64,000 bases of DNA from Paraburkholderia atlantica (GTDB lineage: Bacteria > Pseudomonadota > Gammaproteobacteria > Burkholderiales > Burkholderiaceae). The translations under genes and the position numbers were made by a program. Positions within the stretch are counted from its first letter, which is position 1. Every line of letters starts with the position of its first letter. The DNA is taken from assembly GCF_009362785.1 (NCBI RefSeq), contig NZ_WHNQ01000004.1:1-64000 (forward strand). Direction: 5' to 3'. Under the pieces are notes generated by a model. The model did no database searches. It saw only the letters and a list, made by a program, of their open reading frames with translations, and was not told the DNA's origin. Positions 52,397 through 62,453 of this stretch are shown in pieces.

Positions 52397-53443
52397 ATGA
52401 AAAGCGACAAAGGCACGATCTCCGTCAGTCTCGTCGAGGAAACGCTCGCGCTCGCGACGGCGCGCGGCCTCGATGCGGGTACGTTCGCCGAAGCGGCCGG
52501 CATCGCCGCGCCGATGCTCGCGTCGCCGAAAAGCCGGGTGTCGTCGGCCCAATACGGCGCGCTGTGGGCCGGCATCGCGCGCGCGCTCGACGACGAGTTC
52601 TTCGGCCAGGACTCGCATCCAATGAAAAGCGGCAGCTTCATCGCGATGACGCAAATGGCGCTCGGCGCGCGCAACGGCGCGCAGGCGCTCGCGCGCGCCG
52701 TCGGCTTCCTGCGGCTGGTGCTCGACGATCTCGGCGCAACGATCGACACCGACGCCGAGCGCGTGCGCCTGAAGTTCGTCGAACGCGCGGGCATGCGCAA
52801 GCCGGCGATGTTCGCTTACGCGACGTATTTCATCCTCGTGTACGGCCTCGTGTGCTGGCTCGTCGGCCGGCGCATTCCGTTGCTCGAAGCGCGCTTTCGC
52901 TGCGCCGCGCCGCCGGCCGCGCACGAATACCGGCTGATGTTCTGCGAGGACATGTATTTCGACGAGCCCGAGTCCTACGTCGATCTCGACCCCGCGTTTC
53001 TGGCACTGCCGGTGATCCAGACTTCGCGCTCGGCGCGCCCGTTTCTGCGCGATGCGCCGGGTAGCTTCATCGTCAAGTACCGCAATCCGGGTTCGCTCGC
53101 CGCGCGCGTGCGCAAGACGCTGCGCGCGCTGCCGATGTCGGGCTGGCCCGCGGCCGAGCAGATGGCCGCCCGCCTGCACGTCGCCGAGGCGACGATGCGG
53201 CGGCATCTGAAGCAGGAGGGCCACACGTATCAGTCGATCAAGGACGCGCTGCGGCGCGACATCGCGATTGCCGAACTGCAGCGCACGCAGCGCACGATCG
53301 CCGATATCGCGAACGCCGTCGGCTTCGCGGAGCCGAGCGCGTTTCATCGCGCGTTCCGCAAATGGACCGGCATGCGCCCGACCGACTATCGGCCGGCCCG
53401 GGCAACGGGGCTCGATCTCACGCGTCGCGCCGAATCGGACTAA
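52397..53443 (+). CDS. AraC-family regulator (OruR/arabinose-binding-domain type)
   Basis: 348 residues from ATG 52397; upstream ATGs exist but have no better ribosome site. The N-terminal ~220 residues form the domain found in OruR-like regulators (SSAQYGALWAGIARALDDEFFG). The C-terminal helix-turn-helix pair follows (AARLHVAEATMRRHLKQEGHTYQSIKDALRRDIA and TIADIANAVGFAEPSAFHRAFRKWTGMRPTDYR). It is divergent from the acyl-CoA dehydrogenase gene and is the probable regulator of branched-chain acyl catabolism here. Confidence 0.87.
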   Translation: MKSDKGTISVSLVEETLALATARGLDAGTFAEAAGIAAPMLASPKSRVSSAQYGALWAGIARALDDEFFGQDSHPMKSGSFIAMTQMALGARNGAQALARAVGFLRLVLDDLGATIDTDAERVRLKFVERAGMRKPAMFAYATYFILVYGLVCWLVGRRIPLLEARFRCAAPPAAHEYRLMFCEDMYFDEPESYVDLDPAFLALPVIQTSRSARPFLRDAPGSFIVKYRNPGSLAARVRKTLRALPMSGWPAAEQMAARLHVAEATMRRHLKQEGHTYQSIKDALRRDIAIAELQRTQRTIADIANAVGFAEPSAFHRAFRKWTGMRPTDYRPARATGLDLTRRAESD

Positions 53444-53527
53444 GCTTTAAGCGGCAACAGGCCAGCCTTGATCGAGGTATGGGCCCGCGCCGCCGGTTCG
53501 CACCGGCTGGCGCGACGGCCGTCAGCG

Positions 53528-55195
53528 ATGAACACGACTCCGCGTCTCCCGCTCCGGCAGTCCGGTCCGCGCAGGCCGCTTATCCGCGGCGGCGTCGTGG
53601 GCCGTTTGATGCGCGGCATCGCCGTGCTCGGCGTGCTATGCGCGTTCGGCTTCGCGACGCGCGAAGCGTTGGCGCCGCTGCAAGCTGCCCATGCGGCGAG
53701 CGCGGCCAACGTTGCTGCCGTGACCGCGAACAGCGTCGAGGTGATTCCGGTGAATGGCGCGATCGGGCCGGCCAGCGCCGATTTCATCGTGCGGGGTTTG
53801 CAGCGCGCGGCCAGCCAGCACGCGCAGCTCGCGGTGCTGCAACTCGATACCCCCGGCGGCCTCGATACGTCGATGCGGCAGATCATCAAGGCGATCCTCG
53901 CGTCGCCGGTGCCGGTCGCGACCTTCATCGCGCCGAGCGGCGCGCGCGCCGCCAGCGCCGGCACCTACATCGTCTATGCGAGCCATATCGCGGCGATGGC
54001 GCCGGGCACCAACCTCGGCGCCGCGACGCCGATCCAGATGGGCATCGGCGGCAACGAACCACCCGCCGGCGGCCCGCCGGGAATGCCGGGAACCCCTGGA
54101 ACACCGGGAACGCCAGCCACCCCTGGCACGCCGGGACTGCCGGACATGCGCACGCTGCCCGGCGGCGCGTCCGGGCCCGCGTCCGCGCCTGCGTCGCCCG
54201 GCGCGTCATCCGAAGCCTCCAGCGCGCTGCCGCTCGATACCCAATCGACCGAACTGCGCAAGCAGGTCCACGATGCCGCCGCCTACATCCGCGGCCTCGC
54301 GCAGATGCGCGGCCGCAACGCCGACTGGGCCGAGCGCGCGGTCCGCGAAGCGGTCAGCCTGTCCGATGAAGAAGCGCTCGCGCAGCACGTCGTCGATATC
54401 GTCGCGCGCGACGTGCCCGACCTGCTGCGCCAGGTGAACGGCCGCACGGTCGTCACGAGCGCCGGCAGTGTCACGCTGCAGACCGCGCATGCGCCGCTGA
54501 TCACGCTCGAACCCGACTGGCGCAGCCGCTTCCTCGCCGTGATCACCGATCCGAGCGTCGCGCTGATTCTGCTGATGCTCGGCATGTACGGCCTGTTCTT
54601 CGAATTCGCCAATCCGGGCTTCGTGCTGCCCGGCGTGGTCGGCGCGATCAGCCTGCTGCTCGGCCTGTTCGCGATGCAGATGCTGCCCGTCAGCTATGTC
54701 GGCCTCGGGCTGATCTTTCTCGGCATCGCCTTTCTGATCGGCGAAGCCTTCCTGCCGACCTTCGGCTCGCTCGGGTTCGGCGGCGTGGTCGCGTTCGTGG
54801 TGGGCGCAATGATGCTGATGGATACCGACGTGCCCGGCTACGGCATTCCGCTGCCGCTGATCGCCGCGGTCGTCGTGTTCAGCGCCGCGTTCGTGCTGGG
54901 CGTGTCGCGGCTTGCGCTGCGCGCGCGGCGGCGGCCGGTCGTGACGGGCTCGGAGGCGCTGATCGGCTGCGTCGGCGTGGTGCTGGACGGCGGCTTGCTG
55001 CCCGAACCCGAACACTCGGCCAGCGGCCCGCTGGGCGGCTGGGCGCGCGTGCACGGCGAGCGCTGGCGCGTGTCGAGCACGACGCCGGCGGCGCCGGGGC
55101 AGAGCGTGCGCGTCACGGCGCGCAACGGCCTCACGCTGACCGTGGTGCCCGTCAAGCCGGCCGCCCCGTTACAAGGACAAGGAGAACCCTCATGA
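53528..55195 (+). CDS. NfeD-family membrane serine protease with collagen-like insert
   Basis: 555 residues. An N-terminal membrane anchor/signal (about residues 30-55) is followed by a ClpP/SppA-like protease domain with [20 protein letters not shown] and the nucleophile region [15 protein letters not shown]. Next is a proline/glycine-rich tract (residues about 183-230) with G-x-P repeats such as [19 protein letters not shown]. Four or more C-terminal membrane helices ([18 protein letters not shown] onward) and a soluble OB-like NfeD domain close the protein. It overlaps the slipin gene by 4 nt; the pair is a conserved membrane-quality-control unit in which the protease cleaves the stomatin partner. 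Confidence 0.88.
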   Translation: MNTTPRLPLRQSGPRRPLIRGGVVGRLMRGIAVLGVLCAFGFATREALAPLQAAHAASAANVAAVTANSVEVIPVNGAIGPASADFIVRGLQRAASQHAQLAVLQLDTPGGLDTSMRQIIKAILASPVPVATFIAPSGARAASAGTYIVYASHIAAMAPGTNLGAATPIQMGIGGNEPPAGGPPGMPGTPGTPGTPATPGTPGLPDMRTLPGGASGPASAPASPGASSEASSALPLDTQSTELRKQVHDAAAYIRGLAQMRGRNADWAERAVREAVSLSDEEALAQHVVDIVARDVPDLLRQVNGRTVVTSAGSVTLQTAHAPLITLEPDWRSRFLAVITDPSVALILLMLGMYGLFFEFANPGFVLPGVVGAISLLLGLFAMQMLPVSYVGLGLIFLGIAFLIGEAFLPTFGSLGFGGVVAFVVGAMMLMDTDVPGYGIPLPLIAAVVVFSAAFVLGVSRLALRARRRPVVTGSEALIGCVGVVLDGGLLPEPEHSASGPLGGWARVHGERWRVSSTTPAAPGQSVRVTARNGLTLTVVPVKPAAPLQGQGEPS

Positions 55196-55962
55196 TCGGC
55201 TTCACATTCGGCTTCGGCAGCATCCTGATCCTGCTCGTGGCCGTGCTGATCGCATCGTCGGTGCGGATTTTTCGCGAGTACGAGCGCGGCGTCGTGTTCA
55301 TGCTCGGCCGCTTCTGGAAGGTCAAGGGGCCCGGCCTGGTCCTGATCATTCCGGTCGTGCAGCAGGCGGTTCGCATGGATCTGCGCACCGTCGTGTTCGA
55401 CGTGCCGACGCAGGACGTGATCACGCGCGACAACGTGTCGGTGAAGGTCAACGCGGTCGTGTATTTCCGCGTCGTCGATCCGGAGAAGGCGGTGATCCAG
55501 GTCGCGCGCTACTTCGAGGCGACCAGTCAGCTGTCGCAAACGACGCTGCGCGCGGTGCTCGGCAAGCACGACCTCGACCAGCTGCTGTCGGAACGCGAGC
55601 AGTTGAACACCGACATCCAGAAGGTGCTCGACGCGCAAACCGATGCGTGGGGCATCAAGGTATCGATCGTCGAGATCAAGCACGTCGATATCAACGAAAC
55701 GATGATCCGCGCGATCGCGCGTCAGGCCGAAGCCGAGCGCGAGCGGCGCGCGAAGGTGATTCACGCGGAAGGCGAGTTGCAGGCGTCGCGGCAGCTGCTA
55801 GAAGCAGCGCAGACCCTCGCGCGCCAGCCGCAGGCGATGCAGCTGCGCTATCTGCAGACGCTGACGACGATCGCCGCCGACAAGAACTCGACGATCGTGT
55901 TCCCGCTGCCTATCGACCTGGTGAGCGCGGTGATGGAACGGTTCAACAAGCCTTCGGCCTGA
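55192..55962 (+). CDS. Slipin (stomatin/prohibitin SPFH-domain membrane protein)
   Basis: 256 residues. An N-terminal membrane hairpin ([20 protein letters not shown]) is followed by the SPFH domain: [53 protein letters not shown] helical, charged region follows ([22 protein letters not shown]). It oligomerises on the inner face of the membrane and organises lipid microdomains. It is translationally coupled to the NfeD protease. Confidence 0.92.
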   Translation: MIGFTFGFGSILILLVAVLIASSVRIFREYERGVVFMLGRFWKVKGPGLVLIIPVVQQAVRMDLRTVVFDVPTQDVITRDNVSVKVNAVVYFRVVDPEKAVIQVARYFEATSQLSQTTLRAVLGKHDLDQLLSEREQLNTDIQKVLDAQTDAWGIKVSIVEIKHVDINETMIRAIARQAEAERERRAKVIHAEGELQASRQLLEAAQTLARQPQAMQLRYLQTLTTIAADKNSTIVFPLPIDLVSAVMERFNKPSA

Positions 55963-56186
55963 TAGGACGAGATTTGTCAGGATACCCATTTGGCATCGAC
56001 TAGCGTCGAAGTTTGGAAGTTTTAAGCAAACCCGCCCGCTCTCCGCGTTGCTTGCGCTCACGTGGGTAACGGGGTTCGCGGCGGGTTCGATCTGCCGGCA
56101 GAAATGGTGCGCTGCTTTCTAACGCCTTACTCGGCGCGCCGAATAACGACCAGGCCCGGCTGTTTTCCGCTCCGCAGGAGCCCGCC

Positions 56187-56453
56187 ATGAATCTGTTCTC
56201 CCGCATTGGACTCGGCGCGCTGGTGGCCGCCGTGAGTATCAGCACCGTCTACGCGCAAGCGGTGATGCAGCCCACCGACCCGTCGGCGCCGAAAACGCGC
56301 GCCCAGGTCAGAGCCGACCTGATCGAATGGCTCGCCGCCGGCTATGATCCGAACGACTGGGTCAACTATCCGGAGAATGCGCAGGAAGCCGGGCGCATCG
56401 TCGCGCAACGCCGCGCGGAGCGGCAAGGCCTCGCCCCGACGACAGTGCAGTAA
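56187..56453 (+). CDS. DUF4148 small secreted protein
   Basis: 88 residues with a signal peptide (MNLFSRIGLGALVAAVSIST, cleavage probably after VYA at about residue 23), leaving ~65 residues. The core TRAQVRADLIEWLAAGYDPNDWVNYPENAQ is typical of DUF4148 proteins, which are numerous in Burkholderia. It is probably periplasmic. A single-gene unit of unknown function. Confidence 0.85.
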   Translation: MNLFSRIGLGALVAAVSISTVYAQAVMQPTDPSAPKTRAQVRADLIEWLAAGYDPNDWVNYPENAQEAGRIVAQRRAERQGLAPTTVQ

Positions 56454-56588
56454 AGCAGTCGCTGCCGCACCCGCAGCCTGAATGCCGCCCGCCGCGGGCG
56501 GCATGGGAATCCTTTGCGTCGCGGCAAGGTATCATCCCGTCCCTCCCCCAACGCAGCACACCAGCCGCACCTAGCCGGAACCCGCACC

Positions 56589-57083
56589 ATGCCAATCTGG
56601 GTCGATGCCGACGCCTGCCCGGCCGTCGTCAAGGACATGCTTTATCGCGCCGCGCGCCGCACCGGCATGCCGCTGACGCTGGTCGCCAATGCGTTCCTGC
56701 GCGTGCCGCCGTCGCCGCTGATCCGCGCGATCCAGGTGCCGGCCGGCTTCGACGCCGCCGATCAGCTGATCGTCGAGCGGGTCGTCGCGGGCGACCTCGT
56801 GATCACCGGCGACATCCCGCTCGCCGCCGCCGTGCTGGCAAAAAACGCTCACGCGCTCGATCCGCGCGGCAACTGGTACACGCCCGGCACGATCGAAGAA
56901 CGGCTGCGGATGCGCTCGATGCTCGACCAGTTGCGCGCGAGCGGCGTCGACACGGGCGGTCCGTCCGCCTTCAGTGCGCGGGATGGCAAGACGTTTGCTG
57001 GCGAACTCGATCGCTGGCTCGCGCGTCATGCACCGCGCGGTGATGCGCCGGCGCCACAGTCGCCCGGCAAACCGCGCGCCTGA
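56589..57083 (+). CDS. YaiI/YqxD (UPF0178, PIN-like) family protein
   Basis: 164 residues. The start [25 protein letters not shown] carries the family's Asp-x-Asp-x-Cys-Pro signature; [21 protein letters not shown] and a second acidic region follow. The fold is PIN/nuclease-like with conserved acidic residues, but no activity is established. A short C-terminal extension ([11 protein letters not shown]) is present. Starts at ATG 56589, before the purine permease gene. Confidence 0.88.
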   Translation: MPIWVDADACPAVVKDMLYRAARRTGMPLTLVANAFLRVPPSPLIRAIQVPAGFDAADQLIVERVVAGDLVITGDIPLAAAVLAKNAHALDPRGNWYTPGTIEERLRMRSMLDQLRASGVDTGGPSAFSARDGKTFAGELDRWLARHAPRGDAPAPQSPGKPRA

Positions 57084-57246
57084 CGGGCCCGGGCGGCCTG
57101 CCGGCGCGGCCGCAAGCGACGGGGCGCCGCCGTTCGTGTTTACAATTCCGCGGTAACGCCGCCGCGCGGCCCGTTTTGCCAGGCCGCGCGGCGACAGCCT
57201 CAATCACAAAAACACTTTCCGAACGACGAAAGAGAAAACCCGCCCC

Positions 57247-58548
57247 ATGGACTCGATCAAACGCTACTTCGGCTTCGACGCCGTCGGCACCGACCTGCGC
57301 ACCGAAGTGCTAGCCGGCGTGACCACCTTCCTGACGATGGCCTACATCATCTTCGTGAACCCGGCGATTCTCGGCGACGCGGGCATGCCGAAGAGCGCGG
57401 TGTTCGTCGCGACCTGCATCGTGTCCGCGCTCGCGTCGCTGATCATGGGTCTGTACGCGAACTACCCGATCGCGCTCGCGCCCGGCATGGGCCTGAACGC
57501 GTACTTCGCGTACACGGTCGTCAAGGGCTTGGGCTACACGTGGGAGGCCGCGCTCGGCGCGGTGTTCATCTCCGGCTGCCTGTTCCTGATCGTTACGCTG
57601 TTCCGCGTGCGCGAGGTGATCGTCAAGGGCATTCCGCATTCGATCCGGATCGCGATCACCGGCGGTATCGGCCTCTTTCTCGCGATCATTTCGCTGAAAT
57701 CGGCGGGCATCGTGGTCGGCAATCCGGCCACGCTCGTCACGCTCGGCAATCTGCATGACGCGCACGTCGTGCTCGCGGCGATCGGCTTCTTCGGCATCGT
57801 CACGCTCGATCATCTGCGCGTGCGCGGCGCGATCCTGATCGGTATCGTCGGCGTGACGATCCTGAGCTTTTTCTTTGGCGGCAACCAGTTTCACGGCGTC
57901 TTGTCGATGCCGCCGTCGATCGCACCGACGCTGTTCAGGCTCGATATCCGCACCGCGCTGTCGAGCGGCATTCTGAACGTTGTACTGGTGTTTTTCCTCG
58001 TCGAGCTGTTCGATGCGACCGGCACGCTGATGGGCGTCGCGAACCGCGCGGGGCTGCTCGTCGAAGGCAAGATGCATCGGCTGAATCGCGCGCTGCTCGC
58101 CGACAGCACCGCGATTCTCGCCGGCTCGATGCTCGGCACGTCGTCGACGACCGCGTATATCGAAAGCGCGTCGGGCGTGCAGGCCGGCGGCCGTACCGGC
58201 GCGACCGCGATCACGGTCGCCTTGTTGTTCGTCGCGGCGCTGTTCTTCGCGCCGCTCGCCGAAGTGGTGCCGCCGTATGCGACCGCGCCCGCGCTGCTGT
58301 ACGTGTCGTGCCTGATGCTGCGCGAACTGGTCGACCTGCCGTGGGACGACGCGACCGAAGTCGTGCCGGCCGCGCTGACCGCGCTGCTGATGCCGTTCAC
58401 CTACTCGATCGCGAACGGCGTCGCGTTCGGCTTCATCTCGTACGCGGCGCTCAAGCTGCTGACGGGCCAGGCGCGCAAGGTGAAACTGGTCGTGTGGATC
58501 ATCGCGGCGATCTTCCTGTTCCGGTATTTCTATCTCGGCAGCGAGTGA
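57247..58548 (+). CDS. Guanine/hypoxanthine (AzgA-type, NCS2) permease
   Basis: 433 residues, about 12-14 membrane segments. The start MDSIKRYFGFDAVGTDLRTE and GVTTFLTMAYIIFVNPAIL are typical of the AzgA/PbuG branch. ALAPGMGLNAYFAYTVVKG and the GTSSTTAYIESASGVQAGGRTG substrate-binding region are intact. It imports purine bases by proton symport. A single-gene unit; no purine riboswitch was recognised in the 163-nt leader. Confidence 0.9.
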   Translation: MDSIKRYFGFDAVGTDLRTEVLAGVTTFLTMAYIIFVNPAILGDAGMPKSAVFVATCIVSALASLIMGLYANYPIALAPGMGLNAYFAYTVVKGLGYTWEAALGAVFISGCLFLIVTLFRVREVIVKGIPHSIRIAITGGIGLFLAIISLKSAGIVVGNPATLVTLGNLHDAHVVLAAIGFFGIVTLDHLRVRGAILIGIVGVTILSFFFGGNQFHGVLSMPPSIAPTLFRLDIRTALSSGILNVVLVFFLVELFDATGTLMGVANRAGLLVEGKMHRLNRALLADSTAILAGSMLGTSSTTAYIESASGVQAGGRTGATAITVALLFVAALFFAPLAEVVPPYATAPALLYVSCLMLRELVDLPWDDATEVVPAALTALLMPFTYSIANGVAFGFISYAALKLLTGQARKVKLVVWIIAAIFLFRYFYLGSE

Positions 58549-58669
58549 GGAAGTCGGGCGGTTGGGGAGCGAATGTGTCGTCGGGTTCGGGGACCGTTTA
58601 TCATCCGATCTTTCGAACGACGATCGCCCGGGTCGCAGCGGACACGGGTCGCCGCCCCCAGGAGCCGCC

Positions 58670-59203
58670 ATGTCCTCATATAACCGCACGACGGACCGCT
58701 ATACGAGGCCCGCGATTTTCTTCCACTGGGTGATTTTTCTGCTGGTCGCGCTGGCCTATCTGGCCATCGAAATCCGCGGACCGCGCGGCTCCGACAGCCG
58801 CGAGTTCTGGACCGGCGTGCATTTCTGGGCGGGCACGCTGGTGCTCGCGCTGGCCGTGCTGCGGCTGCTGTGGAGGCTGTGGGCCGGCGCGCCGGAGGAA
58901 CTCGAAAGTAACCGGCTGCTGGCTTTTGTCGCGCGCTCCGCGCATCTCGCGCTCTATGTGTTCATCTTCGCGCAGCCGCTGCTCGGCATTCTGATGGTCA
59001 ACGCGGGCGGGCGGCCGGTGTCGCTCGCATGGACGGACATCAGCTTCACGCTGGTGCGTGCGGATTCGATCGCGCGGCCGCTGTTGAAGGACGCGCACGA
59101 GTGGCTTGGCAACGTGTTCTATTGGGTGATCGGACTGCATGCGCTCGCGGCGATCGCGCACCATGTGGTGTTCAAGGATCGGGCGCTGCGGCGGATCATT
59201 TGA
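58670..59203 (+). CDS. Cytochrome b561-family membrane protein
   Basis: 177 residues with four membrane helices. Candidate heme-b histidines are in IFFHWVIFLLVALAYL, VHFWAGTLVLALAVLRLLWRLW, LAHLALYVFIFAQPLLGIL-type helix 3, and HEWLGNVFYWVIGLHALAAIAHHVV. It is a quinol-oxidising or superoxide-scavenging b561 (YodB/CybB-like). The start is ATG 58670 (MSSYNRTTDRYTRPAIFFHW) after a GGAG site. A single-gene unit convergent with the DUF1488 gene. Confidence 0.87.
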   Translation: MSSYNRTTDRYTRPAIFFHWVIFLLVALAYLAIEIRGPRGSDSREFWTGVHFWAGTLVLALAVLRLLWRLWAGAPEELESNRLLAFVARSAHLALYVFIFAQPLLGILMVNAGGRPVSLAWTDISFTLVRADSIARPLLKDAHEWLGNVFYWVIGLHALAAIAHHVVFKDRALRRII

Positions 59204-59368
59204 ATGCGACGGAGTTGGCTGCGTGCCGCCGATGCGTTTGACGCGGTCGCGGCTTGCTCGCGGGCCGGCGAGCCGCAGCGTCACGGCTGAATCCAGAACG
59301 CGCGCTTCGGCAGCGGTAGCGCTCGCCGAAGCTTCAGTACCGGTAGCCAGCCGATAACTTCCGGTCGG

Positions 59369-59659
59369 TCAGTTACGCCAGTTCGCCTCATAAAAGCGCA
59401 CGTAGCCGCTTCTGAGCACGAGACACTGCGCGCGCGTTTCCGACAACAGCCGGCGCGTGGCGGCCTCGATGCGCGGACGGTGCGTGTCGAACGCAACGAT
59501 CATGTCCTCCTGCCGGGGGGACGCGGCGCCGAAGTGATCCTCGAGCGCTTCAGCGGTGATCATGCACTCCACCCTCTGCCCATCGACCATTGCCGGAAAC
59601 GCCAAAGTAAGTTCGCGACCTGAATATTCAGGGGCTTCGTTCGGAAATTGGATCTGCAT
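59369..59659 (-). CDS. DUF1488 family protein
   Basis: 96 residues from ATG 59659, with AGGTGA 5 nt upstream; another ATG lies 9 nt further up. YSGRELTLAFPAMVDGQRVECMITAEALEDHFGA is the DUF1488 core, a small cytoplasmic family of unknown function common in proteobacteria. Solitary. The following 300 bp carry the ferredoxin promoter. Confidence 0.82.
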   Translation of the reverse strand: MQIQFPNEAPEYSGRELTLAFPAMVDGQRVECMITAEALEDHFGAASPRQEDMIVAFDTHRPRIEAATRRLLSETRAQCLVLRSGYVRFYEANWRN

Positions 59660-59869
59660 GGGAGTCACCTGGAAGAGTGCGCGCGCGATGCGCTCGGGTA
59701 ATGCGTGCGCTGATTGCTTGCTATCGCGTCAGCCGCTCATTCCTCCTTGTCCCATGCAGTCGACGCGGGCCGTCACTTCAACGCGGCATAGTCAATTCGC
59801 GCCACGCGGAGGTGAATTGATTCACTTTAGACGAGTTCGGGCGAGGTGCAAGATTTCCCCGATTTTTTC

Positions 59870-59897
59870 TTGACAACGCGACTGATTTGCCTATGTT
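59870..59897 (+). promoter_or_regulatory. Possible sigma-70 promoter of the ferredoxin gene
   Basis: TTGACA (59870-59875), a 16-bp spacer and TATGTT (59892-59897). It lies about 65 nt before the ferredoxin start. Nothing else is evident in 59660-59961. Confidence 0.5.
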
Positions 59898-59961
59898 GCA
59901 GCGCGGTATAAAGCGGCGTCCAATCCCGTGTAAAGTGTCGCGCACCTAGTCACCGACCCGC

Positions 59962-60273
59962 ATGATGTCCTCCCCCACCCGCCCGCCTGTAGTTCGCGTC
60001 GAACCGCTCGGCCACAGCTTCGAAGCACCCAATTCGCTGACGATTCTCGAAGCCGCCGCTTTTGCGAATCTGCGTTTGCCGCGTTCGTGCCGCAACGGCA
60101 CGTGCCGCACATGCTTGTGCCGGATGACGTCTGGCCGTGTGCGCTATTCGATTGAATGGCCCGGTGTGAGCCGTGAGGAAAAGGCGGACGGTTATATCCT
60201 GCCCTGCGTGGCGATCGCGGAAACCGACGTGGTGATCGAAGTGCCGGATGCGGTCGTGATACCGGTGGGGTGA
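59962..60273 (+). CDS. 2Fe-2S ferredoxin
   Basis: 103 residues, a stand-alone plant-type ferredoxin. The cluster motif CRNGTCRTCLC at about residues 43-53 supplies three Cys, and the fourth is in GYILPCVAIAE near residue 80. Two consecutive ATG codons make the exact start uncertain. No redox partner lies next to it, so its electron acceptor is unknown. Cytoplasmic. Confidence 0.88.
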   Translation: MMSSPTRPPVVRVEPLGHSFEAPNSLTILEAAAFANLRLPRSCRNGTCRTCLCRMTSGRVRYSIEWPGVSREEKADGYILPCVAIAETDVVIEVPDAVVIPVG

Positions 60274-60334
60274 ATGATGGCGCGAGCGTGAGCGCGACGC
60301 GCCCACACTCGCCGACGACTTCAGACGCCGCGTG

Positions 60335-60529
60335 TTACCGCCCGTTGCCCATCGCGCGGGCGATTTTCTTGTCCGTGTTGTACTGGCTCAGCGCATACAC
60401 CGACCAGATGGCGGCCGGCACCCAGCCGATCACCGTGATTTGCAGAATCAGGCAGATGATGCCCGCAAACGGACGGCCGATCGTGAAAAACTGCAACCAC
60501 GGCAGAATGATGGCAAGCAAAAGACGCAT
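60335..60529 (-). CDS. YqaE/Pmp3-family small membrane protein
   Basis: 64 residues with two membrane helices (LLLAIILPWLQFFTIGRPFAG and CLILQITVIGWVPAAIWSVYAL) and a short basic tail. This is the Pmp3/YqaE pattern of stress-related proteins that modulate membrane potential. The frame is intact and has the family's typical length with a small extension. Solitary. Confidence 0.85.
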   Translation of the reverse strand: MRLLLAIILPWLQFFTIGRPFAGIICLILQITVIGWVPAAIWSVYALSQYNTDKKIARAMGNGR

Positions 60530-60565
60530 TCGGTTTTCCTGTTCCTGTCAGTAAGGCAGCATGCG

Positions 60566-60793
60566 TTAGTCCGAGCGGCACGCATCTGCTTCGTTGTTGA
60601 GCTCATCGAGCGGCGCAAAGCGCGGCACCTTGACGCCGTCCTGCTCGACCAGCTCGAAAAACACCGTCGCTGGACGGGTCCAGATCGTACCATTGGCCGC
60701 CTTGTAGACGATCATCGTGACCGTCGGGTCCGATTCGAGCGTGGCCTCGCAGACCAGTTCGTAAATGCCGCCTTTGTAGTGTCGGTAGCGCAT
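60566..60793 (-). CDS. DUF1653 family protein
   Basis: 75 residues from ATG 60793 (MRYRHYKGGIYELVCEATLE). RHYKGG-Y-ELV...ATLESDPT, VYKAANGTIWTRPATVFFE and the acidic end are the DUF1653 signature. The function is unknown; members are small cytoplasmic proteins. It is followed by the small membrane protein gene on the same strand, 36 nt away. Confidence 0.87.
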   Translation of the reverse strand: MRYRHYKGGIYELVCEATLESDPTVTMIVYKAANGTIWTRPATVFFELVEQDGVKVPRFAPLDELNNEADACRSD

Positions 60794-60851
60794 CGCGTAT
60801 GTCCTTATTTTGGGCGTCATCGAAGCATTTTCAAGCACGTCGCGCCTGAAC

Positions 60852-61496
60852 TCAGCCGCCCTCTTTCATCTGCTTCAGGATCTTGTAGACGGTCGCGCGT
60901 CCCATCGTCAGCACCGCGGCCACGTAGTTCGCCGAGCTGCGGCCGCGAAACGCTCCCTGCGCATGCAGCGCTTCGACGATTTCACGCTTGTGCTCGCGCG
61001 TCAGCGCATTGATGCCGATCTGCCGGTCACGCAACCACGTGTGCAGATACGTGTTGATGCGGTCCTGCCAGTCGTCGCGGAACAGATCGTCGCCGGGCGC
61101 GTCGGTCATCGTGCCGCCCTTGATGAACAGATCGAGCGTCGAGCGCACATCTTCGAACACCGCGATATTGAAGTTCACGCACAGGATGCCGGCGGGCTTG
61201 CCGTCGTCGTCGAGCAGGATGTTGCTCACGCAGCGCATGCGGCGGCCGTCCCAGTTCAGTTTCTCGTAGGGACCGATGGTCTGGCCGCGCGCCGCGAAGT
61301 GCGCGTCGTCGAGCACCGACGGCGCGCCCACCTCGAGCCGCGACAGATTGTTCGCCAGATACGCGATGGTCTGATCGCGCAGATCGTGAATCACCACTTC
61401 GGCGCACGGATAGAGCAGCGCGGCGATGCCGTCGGCGATCGGCGCGTAGCGCTTCAACAGCAGGTCTTTGACAGGAGACACGTTCGGGTTGCGCAT
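60852..61496 (-). CDS. YheO-like PAS/HTH transcriptional regulator
   Basis: 214 residues from ATG 61496 (MRNPNVSPVKDLLLKRYAPI). The N-terminal YheO PAS-like domain contains LYPCAEVVIHDLRDQTIAYLANNLS and RRMRCVSNILLDDDGKPAGILCVNFN. The C-terminal helix-turn-helix is TREHKREIVEALHAQGAFRGRSSANYVAAVLTMGRATVYKILKQ. This family includes DauR-type regulators. Its target is not indicated by context; flanking genes are small conserved proteins. Confidence 0.87.
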   Translation of the reverse strand: MRNPNVSPVKDLLLKRYAPIADGIAALLYPCAEVVIHDLRDQTIAYLANNLSRLEVGAPSVLDDAHFAARGQTIGPYEKLNWDGRRMRCVSNILLDDDGKPAGILCVNFNIAVFEDVRSTLDLFIKGGTMTDAPGDDLFRDDWQDRINTYLHTWLRDRQIGINALTREHKREIVEALHAQGAFRGRSSANYVAAVLTMGRATVYKILKQMKEGG

Positions 61497-61733
61497 GGAA
61501 AAAACGCGAGGTTCGAGGGAGGCGGCGCGCGATAGCGGATGGCGACGCTGCCAGATGCAAGCAGCGGGCTTCGGCGCGAACGCTCGGTCCGCCATTCAGG
61601 AAGCCGCCATTGTAGCGGCCTCGCGCTGGTGCCGCGAATAGCCGCCGGACGGCAATTTTGTCCACGTCGCGAGCGCATTTTTTTCGTGCGATAAACATTG
61701 ATCTACCGACATCCAACCGAACGGAGCCTACCG

Positions 61734-61952
61734 ATGGCCACACTCGAAGCACTTCGCGCCGTGCTCGACGACGAGCGCACGCCGGAGATCATTCGCAACC
61801 ACATCATCGATTCGCTGCAGTACGCGCTGCGCAACTATGGTCAGGTCTTCACCGCGAAGGAAGTCGAATGGGTGGCCGGCTGGGACGATGCGCGCCTGCC
61901 GCTGGCAGCCGCGCGCGAATTGCAGAAGCGCGTCGCCGAGACGTCGCGCTGA
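61734..61952 (+). CDS. Small conserved hypothetical protein
   Basis: 72 residues from ATG 61734, with GGAG upstream (AACGGAGCCTACCG). The sequence ATLEALRAVLDDERTPEIIR and IDSLQYALRNYGQVFTAKEVEWVAGWDD is helical and acidic. No domain is recognised. Divergent from the YheO-like regulator. Confidence 0.65.
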   Translation: MATLEALRAVLDDERTPEIIRNHIIDSLQYALRNYGQVFTAKEVEWVAGWDDARLPLAAARELQKRVAETSR

Positions 61953-62453
61953 CGCCCGCAAAGCCAAGCCAGGCGGGCGTTGCGGCCGTGCGCTGAAGTT
62001 TGCACTATCCAATCAGCCCTATTTCAGGCATCATATTGCAATAGTTGCACCTCGCACCCATATAGCACTGGCAGCACCAGGCAGTCTCAGGCCGGCATCT
62101 CCGCACCACCCCCGACAGTTCGACCGCCCCTTAACGGCGATCCCGTCACTCCGGCAATGCGCCGTCCGCATTCGCCGCCGCGAGAAGTACACCGAGCGGT
62201 TCAGCATCATGCGCCCGGCGCACTAATCGGCGCGCCGCTTCAGCGTTTTCGGTCGAATCAGCGTTTTCGCGCGACCGCTCGCGCCATTGTCATTGAGCCC
62301 GCCGGGTCTAGCAGGCCTGTGCCAACCATTTTCATCGCGGCGCGCCCATCGGTGCTGCGCCGCCGGTCCGCGTCGCGACGCACCGAGGAGGCGTTGCCGG
62401 AAGCAGCGCCCCGCACGCGGCGAGCGGACCACGCAATACAGGACACGTTATTC
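61953..62453. other. Intergenic region without recognised genes
   Basis: About 500 bp between two small plus-strand genes. Open frames crossing it lack ribosome sites and look non-coding. The A/T-richer stretch at 62000-62060 could hold a promoter for the next gene. I see no repeat or RNA gene. Confidence 0.4.

Noticed and set aside
57310-58689. A 459-codon minus-strand frame across the purine permease
   Set aside because: Antisense shadow of a 12-helix transporter with charged, repetitive translation.
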